Assembly (NCBI GenBank): GCA_017591395.1
Contig: WEDG01011612.1
Location: 1 to 64,000 of the forward strand
DNA length: 64,000 nt
Origin: Schistocephalus solidus
Taxonomy: Eukaryota > Platyhelminthes > Cestoda > Diphyllobothriidea > Diphyllobothriidae
Direction of reading: 5' to 3'
Below, one piece after another: positions 57,381 through 64,000 of the stretch (positions are counted from its first letter, which is position 1; the number at the start of each line of letters is the position of its first letter). Both the position numbers and the translations under genes were made by a program. The notes under the pieces were generated by a model that worked only from the letters and a program-made list of their open reading frames with translations, searched no databases and was not told where the DNA came from.

Positions 57381-60300
57381 TCAAGCGGCTTCGTCCTGGT
57401 CCATGCGACGGTTGTCTACCTGGATCAGCTCCGACAGTGTTTCGTTAGAAAGGATACCTAAGGAATAAAAAGGACATTATTTAATCTTCGCTGTGAACAA
57501 GGAAATTGTGTTATATGCCTGCAGGGTTGCTAGTTATGAACCTTTTAGCGGTTTTAGCGCCTGTAGGAGCTTGGGTGAATTAATTCGACAAATTTCAAAA
57601 TTTGAAAGACCCGTTTCTTCTCTGTCCCGTGTGCCTGTGCGTAAATTTACCTGCCAATTGAGCTATCTACATAATTTTATCAGTGGGGAGTCTGAGAAAC
57701 TGAACTCTTCGCACACGACCAAAAAATCTGCTCTTATAGACGTTGTATTTGCAATAAACGTCAAACATTGATAAAGCGATCATAACCCCTGGTGTAGTTC
57801 CATATTCGCTAGAGGCCACCGTTACCTGCAGTGTGTACGGCTGATAGTTGCAACCAGACTTGTTAACTTAGATCGAAGTGGCTTAATTCAGTCAGGCCAC
57901 TTACCGAAGTAAAAACTGCCCGTGCGTATTAGCCAAATTAAATGCACTCGGTATGGCTGTGATCATATGCACGAATTGGTCAACCCACGCGGGGTCACGA
58001 AATGAACCTCGTTACGAGCAACGAGCTTGCAGATTCACGGCTTACCTCCATGGTAGGGTGGACTGTGTTGAGCTGACTGGCATGTCCAAGCAGGCAACAT
58101 TGCCGGATCATGGGGCAACAACACTGAAATCGTGCAACGGATAACGAAAAATGTGTCCAAACCACCTCAGTTGTCTTCCTTTGATAGTCTTAGATGAACT
58201 CGCAATGTCGTTTTATGTAGTGCTAGTTTCGAGAAGAAGGCAGTGAGACTCACTTGAACCATGTTTATCGGGTAATAGTGGTTAAAAACAAACAGTTTAG
58301 CATTGAGGAAAGATGTCCAGTACACGAATCTCATAGGAGGACATCGTGTCGAATTGATTAATACGTTTCAATAATACCCATGATCTTGCGAACCGTACCG
58401 AGTCGGGAGCCGATTTTATGCATGTAATGTCCAATGGACAAAGACTTCTCTTTGACCCATTTTCCAGGCTTACAGTCCAGTATTCACAACCGCATAGAAG
58501 AACTGATCGGACGAAATTCTGGCGCCCGTATGTCCTTGTGGCGATGGAAATACCGCGTAGGGTCCATAGGGGCACCCTGTGGATTGGTAAAACCTTGTGA
58601 GCTGCATCGACCCAGGAGACGATATCGAGCCTATGCTGTCCTTTTGACGGTAACCTCGTAGATGCCTGCTTATTTCTTCAGACGAATAATCCTTAATTCT
58701 GTTTAGATCTGCAACTCAAAATTCCCGTCGTATTCCCGGCCCTGGTGAATAAGCCGACTAATTTTTTAACTTCATGCACTCAAGAGGTCACATTCTGCAG
58801 GTGCCAATTACGTAATGCCAGGAGGGCGGTATCGAAAGTAGGGTTGGTCACAAAGTAAACTTCTGGGTTCAAAGTCGACACCGTGAAAATAGCATGCAGG
58901 CCTTCCGAAAATCCAGCAGGATGGGCAAACGAACTGCAACCTTTTCAAACGCCAAAACGACCAACAGTTGGCAGAGATCGTTATTAATTGGAACCCGAGT
59001 TTGCAAAAATAACGAACTTGAGAGGTCATACTCTAAAATTACGTGTGAATGGGGCTAGGCTAGACACTCGGAAGTACTTTTTCTCCAAAAGAGTGGTCGA
59101 AGCTTGAAATAATCTTCCTCTGGATGTTGTTATGTCGGAATCCCTGAAGGCTTTTAAGCGAAAATTAGATTGATATAATGGTGCGTGCTACAACATGAAC
59201 TGAAAGCTGCAAGGGCGACGTCAGTAAAATAAGGCATTCAGAATACTATTAGCTATATTTGAGTAACATTTCTGTATGTGTTATTATTTTCATCCGAGGG
59301 CTCGCACTCTCCCATAATTCCCATGCGGAGGTCTCCGAGGTCTTCCCAGCTTAATTATCCGCACACCTTTGTGACACCGTGAGTGTTCGCATCAGCCGAA
59401 CCTAGCGGCCATAGTCCATGCGGTCTCTGAACGTTCTCCCTTGGCTTGAGCCGCAACGGACCGAGGATGATCTGAGCGGATATTTCTGCCTTTGAAACCA
59501 CTCGGCGGACTCTGCAATCAGCAAGGGAGTGTCTGACTCCATCTTCCGCACTTAGGTGATGATCTAGGTGACCTCAGCGATGCCCCCCGTTGGACCCACC
59601 TCCAAGGGCGACAGTTTTTTTCTCCTAAAAATCACAGTGTTTTTCAATGTCTGCTCTTTTTCAACTATGTTCCACTCCTTTGGCTCATATCAATTGGCCT
59701 CACCAGCAAACCGAGATACTATTTTTGATACAACAACACGCATGTACAAATTGGGAATTCAAAGGTAACTCACCTCAATCTCCCTCAAATATACTGATAC
59801 TGATACAGTCCGCACTCGCTGCGACATCATTATGATATTCCAGGCCAACCACGAAATACGACTCAGATGGTTTTGGCATGTTTTTCGTCGTCCACCTCAC
59901 GAGCCAAGTGTTACTACCCTCGATCCGGCACCGTTACTCAATTGGAAGCTTCGAGGAGGCGGTTCAACTGAAAACCTGGTTTGACACAATTTATCAAGAC
60001 ATGGAAGTGGCTCTTGGCCCTTCGGTATTCGGACTCAGTCGTTGGCGAATATAATGGGTTGAACTGTCCAGATCTGCTACCGCGGATCTTCCTGCGCGGA
60101 GAGATATGGTTCGGAAAATCATCGATGTTATGATCTTTTCTCAAGCCTTGATGGTCACCGTCCAACAACTCGATCGAATCCCCAAAGGAGAACTCAATAG
60201 CAGGGGCGGAAGAGTAGAAGGCTATTGATATCTTATTACGGCGTATTTAAGGCAAAAAGCACGTATGAGTATTACGGCGTATTTAAGGCAAAAAGCACGT

Positions 60301-62803
60301 AAGAGTATTAACAAGATTGGGCTGCAATTGGACCAATTCGATAGTGTCCTTGAGGGGTTAGCATCTCGACTGGCTTTCCGACTTATCCGAATGATGGAGC
60401 AGAGCACTAATCCCTGTCGGCAGCTTGCGCGATATCATGATGCGCACGGCCTATGGGCGGATCGAGAGTGCAGTGTGGGAAGTCGTCAGGGCGGTGTGTG
60501 CGCGAATCTGCTAGGACGGCTCCTTCTAACAATCAAGGTCGGCTATATCCGGCATAATCGCAGTCGTACTAAGTACAAGTAAGTACCTTGTGGTACCACA
60601 GAATAAACCAAGGTTGTCGCGGTTGATAGCGCAAAACCGATGACTTATGACTTGCCGAAATACGCATTAGACGACGTTGCAAGCTTTACAGCGGTGGCGC
60701 AAAAATGTTCAAGTTGGTCAGGGCATGAGAACGACTGACAAATAAATGGCTAACGCTGCAATGAGATTCAGTAAGAGTCGATCATCCGCGGTCACTCACC
60801 ATTCTCCAGGTTGGCCATAGCCGTGCTGTTTAGGTCAATTAGGCGACTGAAATCGTTTCCGTCGCCGCTACCAGAGTAGTTAGACTGGTTGCTCGTCTTG
60901 CATGGATCAACAGCAGGAACTTTGGCCTGCACGACCGACTGTGCTTGAAAGTTGGACATTTCTGAGGGTCGGGTGATAGGGGCAGACGGATGGGCGCCGG
61001 CCATCTGGGAGCCCTTGAAGGAACGAAAATGGTCAAATTGGAAAGAAATTCAGAGCAAGTTTGACTTCAAAGTCCCATAGAGGGTGGTGCATAGTCATTA
61101 ATTGGTCTGCAGACAAGAGAGCGCCTTGAATATACTAAAATTTAGTTGCAGGGACAACTTGAGCCAGCCCGGTTTTGTAATATATCTTATTATGTAGAGG
61201 TGAGGTAACTCATATCATAGGTGGCAACATGGAATTAACTGGTTTGGAATGTGACTAGGAAAATGAGCACTTTACAACTCGCCATCAAACGTTATGTTTT
61301 AAGATGATTAAGAGAAAAATGGATCGCTAGTAAGACCACTGTTAAAGTACGCAAAAGATAGTATCCATAAAATGAAATACTCTTGTAATAGTATGTTGAA
61401 GGTTACGAAATCGAAAGTCGGGGAGCGAAACTTACCGGGCAGACTTCCTCCAAAATTTTGTGAGGTGCTGTTTCATAGAATTCTGACAATTCTTCAGATC
61501 TGTTACGTACATAATAGATAAAATATGTGGACTTGCATTTTTCTTATAACCTCCGGTAATTCTAAATAGCGATATAATGTAAAAACTACTGATACCGTAC
61601 CAGTAAGTTCCTTGCCGTCTCGTAAGTTAGTTTTCCAAGTTTCAATGAAAGATTCAAGGAAATGGTTTTTCTGAGTAAATAATTCATACTTGTCCAACTG
61701 AGCTTTGTACTTCGCAAGGACCTCTATTCGCTCGTCTCTGAAACGGCCAAAACCACATAAAAAAGACCTTTCAAGACAGGGTCCCAAAACCGTAAAAACT
61801 GGACTTTAAGAATATTCCGACAAAAGGATGCAAATATGCTCAAATGCTTATAAATGAATAATGGCAATATACAAAACCGAATCGACAATATACTATTTGG
61901 AGCAAGCTAGACCAACTCAGCGTTAGACTTCCACGCGATGGGGATCACTATCACGACAATCGTTGCAAATGGATGGGTGCGATAGAACGTATGTTCAGAA
62001 AAACCTCAACCCCCCCCCCCCGAGATATTCGACAAATGATCCTCGCACTCCGTGCTTCGAATCCGCCTCCAGCAATAGTGTAGTCAGGTCCGAAAGTATG
62101 CGGACAATGCAGCTCCGCCCACACGCCAACTGACCTGGCTAGGTCATGTGTGACGCCGGCACGGAGGCGAAAATATGCGGGTAGCCATTTTGGAAGTATT
62201 AGTTCTCAACTCGCAACTTGAAAAGCGAAAAGAACGATGTGTTTGGACGCAACCGTGAGGATAACCAGGGCATCGGAGTTTATGGTTTGGGTGGTTAACG
62301 AATCACATATCTCAACCTGGCCCAAAAGTCTTCCTTCAACCGAACGCATAAGAAGGCGATATTCGTCAAGCCATACACATGGAATCAGTAATTGTAATTG
62401 GTAGCATAAGTGTCAGTAGTGCGCGCATGGCACAACCATCACTTTACATGAAAGTCGAAAATTACCTGATTTTCTGAGCAGCAGCACGGATCTCGCCAGC
62501 AACTTTTATCAGATAGGGCATACGGTCGACAGCCGATTCAGTGACACTGGCAGATAGGTTACGCACGCAGAAAGTACCTGTCAGGAAAGGGCCGTTGCTT
62601 AAAGCAAGAGGTCTGGATTCTTTCAAGCTCACTCAGGAGTTTAGCCGATTCCGCATTGCTCTGACGCTTTCTTTCAAGTTGACTTTCAAGAAGCGCCTTT
62701 GATTCTGCGGTGAAATATATAGATTTGTGGGGAAACAGTGCGTTACCTAAAATTTTTCTCTTTTCTTCCTCGATTCTGGCAGTAAAACGGTCCACTTCAG
62801 CGC
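57381..62803 (-). CDS. Coiled-coil protein of unknown function, 3' part of a spliced gene
   Basis: Exons on the - strand are 62,803-62,747, 62,704-62,578, 62,546-62,466, 61,737-about 61,601, about 61,499-61,436, 61,013-60,800 and 57,457-57,381 (stop TGA). Most junctions are GT-AG with matching phases. The product begins AEVDRFTARIEEEKRKIL, continues ESKALLESQLERKRQSNAES and SAVDRMPYLIKVAGEIRAAA, then RDERIEVLAKYKAQLDKYEL and NHFLESFIETWKTNLRDGKE. These heptad-rich segments indicate a long coiled coil. A serine/asparagine-rich linker (FQAQSVVQAKVPAVDPCKTS) and a short C-terminal helix (NETLSELIQVDNRRMDQDEA) follow. Two introns appear to be only 42 and 31 bp; the 31-bp one is needed to avoid a stop. 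The exact boundary near 61,600/61,499 is unresolved because phases do not match with the obvious sites. I do not recognise the family. Upstream exons were not found and may lie beyond the window. Confidence 0.65.
58300..58600 (-). pseudogene. LINE reverse transcriptase C-terminal fragment in intron
   Basis: On the - strand, NFVRSVLLCGCEYWTV (near 58,515-58,470) resembles the 'VRSVLLYGSETWPL' block that follows the RT domain in RTE/CR1-like LINEs. It is followed by LCPLDITCIKSAPDSVRFAR, resembling 'VFDHRCLRSIARV', and a diverged tail. It is a short isolated fragment. Confidence 0.5.
58990..59175 (+). pseudogene. CR1-like LINE 3' end fragment in intron
   Basis: LRGHTLKLRVNGARLDTRKY, FFSKRVVEA-stop-NNLPLDVVMS and ESLKAFKRKLD-stop reproduce the C-terminal signature seen at 13.95-14.08 kb and, on the other strand, at 32.54-32.75 kb. 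One in-frame stop lies before NNLP. Confidence 0.75.
59780..60115 (+). pseudogene. RTE-like LINE 3' end fragment in intron
   Basis: VRTRCDIIMIFQANHEIRLR, WFWHVFRRPPHEPSVTTLDP and later frame-shifted pieces (HGSGSWPF-like, for 'DMEVALGPSVFGL-RW') match the C-terminal part of the element at 56.60-56.95 kb (VRTRCNNIARISQAIQKRGL RWFGHVVR). It is a 5'-truncated insertion. Confidence 0.7.
60234..60305 (+). repeat. 36-bp tandem duplication, two copies
   Basis: TATTACGGCGTATTTAAGGC AAAAAGCACGTATGAG occurs twice in direct succession (60,234-60,269 and 60,270-60,305) with one substitution. It is recent by its similarity. Confidence 0.9.
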
Positions 62804-64000
62804 CTTAAAGAAAGAAACAGTGGTTTTTAAATAAATTATGCAAGTGAATCCTTGTCAAAGGAGCCCTTCAAAGAGGATACACATAAGGTAAAACAGGAGA
62901 TCGTGTGAGCAAGAATGACAGAAGAGATTCAGATATGAATGTATGTGTTACGAAATTTTGATCACTGGTTAGCAGTGGAGGATTTTAGCATCCACAAATA
63001 AACAGTAACAACCGCAAAATGAGTTGTCCCCTCGCTGTTGTTTACAGTCACCCTTATTGCGTCCTGAAGCCGAGACACATGCGGCTAATTCGATTTGAAA
63101 AATCGCGCACACGATTTAAGTGGGTGTTATCTGTGTCGAAGGTGATAGAGACAACCCTCATATCTTTTTGGCGTCTGGCTTTTAGAACTACGCCGACTAA
63201 CGAAAGAACGGACATATCTCTTGCGTGTATAAAGCACAGCTACTCCATAAAATCCAATTTGCTTATTCAGACAGAACGACAAGGATCCTAGGAAATGTAT
63301 GTCTAGCTCTGCCTACGACTGGTAGATAATTGTACACTGTCCTGGTATATGACAATACAATGAAAAATGTGGCCAAAAGATAATGGATGGATAGGCACGG
63401 ATCATGCGCGTGGCCCGAGTGAGCAAAGCCGATTCATTATTAAATTCTCCGTTTCGCGGGATCGACGCCAAAGGCTAGACGTGCAAGAATATACTAGATA
63501 AACTTAACTATTTGCTGGTTGGCCTTCAATCGCATATATAACAAAGCAATAGATGAGCCATCTAGCCCACAGCCCACAGCCATAGTTACTATGTTTTGAT
63601 CACAAAACCCCGAATTTCAAGGTCACATGAAGTTTTTTAAAAAAAATAAGTTGATTGTTTCACCCATTCTTGTTCCTATAAAGACCTAACATCAGTCGGT
63701 TTATCTCTGCCGGCTGATAGCATACAAAAATGGCAAATGACGTGTCTATCGTAATTTAGAGGAATCAGGGGATTTCCTGAAGATAAGAGAATTAGAAATC
63801 GTCTAGAATAGAATAACGAGGATCCGAGTTAGTTATAAAAACTGAGTACGTGGCGGGAGGAGTACGATATCCAAGCGCAAATAGTATCAGGGCTACATCT
63901 TTCTAGACATTGGATACATTGTGATACAGTCGCATTAACGGATAAGAAAAGTGCTTCTTAATGTTCCAAGCTAGTCGCTCTAGTTTTCAGGCGGACTTAT
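62804..64000. other. No recognisable exon or repeat
   Basis: Earlier exons of the - strand coiled-coil gene are expected here or beyond the window, but I could not define one. The 90-codon frame at 63,019-63,291 (+) has no known motif. Confidence 0.4.

Noticed and set aside
60839..61036. Alternative frame ending in a stop inside the fifth-to-last coiled-coil gene exon (MTIFVPSRAPRWPAP...)
   Set aside because: The other frame of the same exon runs to a good GTGAGT donor and joins in phase to the terminal exon at 57,457, so it is the coding frame.

Overview
The window reads as nuclear DNA of a repeat-rich metazoan. It is most likely a flatworm, and within flatworms a large-genome tapeworm (diphyllobothriidean type). 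That placement is an inference from three things: the mix of degenerate CR1/Jockey-like and RTE-like LINEs, the Penelope-like elements (PLEs), and split genes with introns from about 30 bp to several kb. Most of the 64 kb is transposon sequence at different stages of decay. Only two spliced host genes can be supported.

Region by region: 1-3 kb holds nothing recognisable except one possible 50-residue membrane peptide. From 3 to 16.8 kb there are successive broken LINEs on the + strand. One (5.0-8.6 kb) keeps ORF1 and most of ORF2, and 1.63 kb of it is repeated head-to-tail. A 600-bp CT tract and a TA tract follow (16.9-17.85 kb). From 17.97 to 18.27 kb lies a PLE-like 3' end on the - strand that carries a well-formed hammerhead ribozyme core, then a large inverted repeat.

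From 18.29 to 31.23 kb there is a head-to-tail array of four PLE units of about 2.77 kb on the - strand, a fifth 0.4-kb partial unit, and a 5'-truncated copy in inverse orientation. Each full unit encodes a reverse transcriptase with a C-terminal GIY-YIG endonuclease domain; only the fourth unit has an uninterrupted 787-codon frame. All six copies of the 3' noncoding part keep a hammerhead-like motif about 45 nt from the 3' end. Both outer edges of the array run directly into (TA)n.

From 33.2 to 46.1 kb on the + strand lies a six-exon NUDT9-type ADP-ribose pyrophosphatase gene with an intact Nudix box and consistent splice phases; its first exon was not found. Its introns hold a 54-bp perfect palindrome, a tRNA-derived SINE and a second, catalytically dead PLE. 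An RTE-like LINE (- strand, 48.1-46.2 kb) and another (+ strand, 54.4-57.0 kb) follow. From 62.8 to 57.4 kb on the - strand is the 3' part of a spliced coiled-coil protein gene of unknown function with very short introns; its last intron (3.3 kb) contains three LINE fragments.

The most interesting signal is the pairing of PLE 3' ends with hammerhead ribozyme motifs (one near-canonical, six variant), together with the tandem-plus-inverted array bounded by TA repeats. Many frameshifts in the repeats are homopolymer length differences, so consensus error should be excluded before any copy is called dead.
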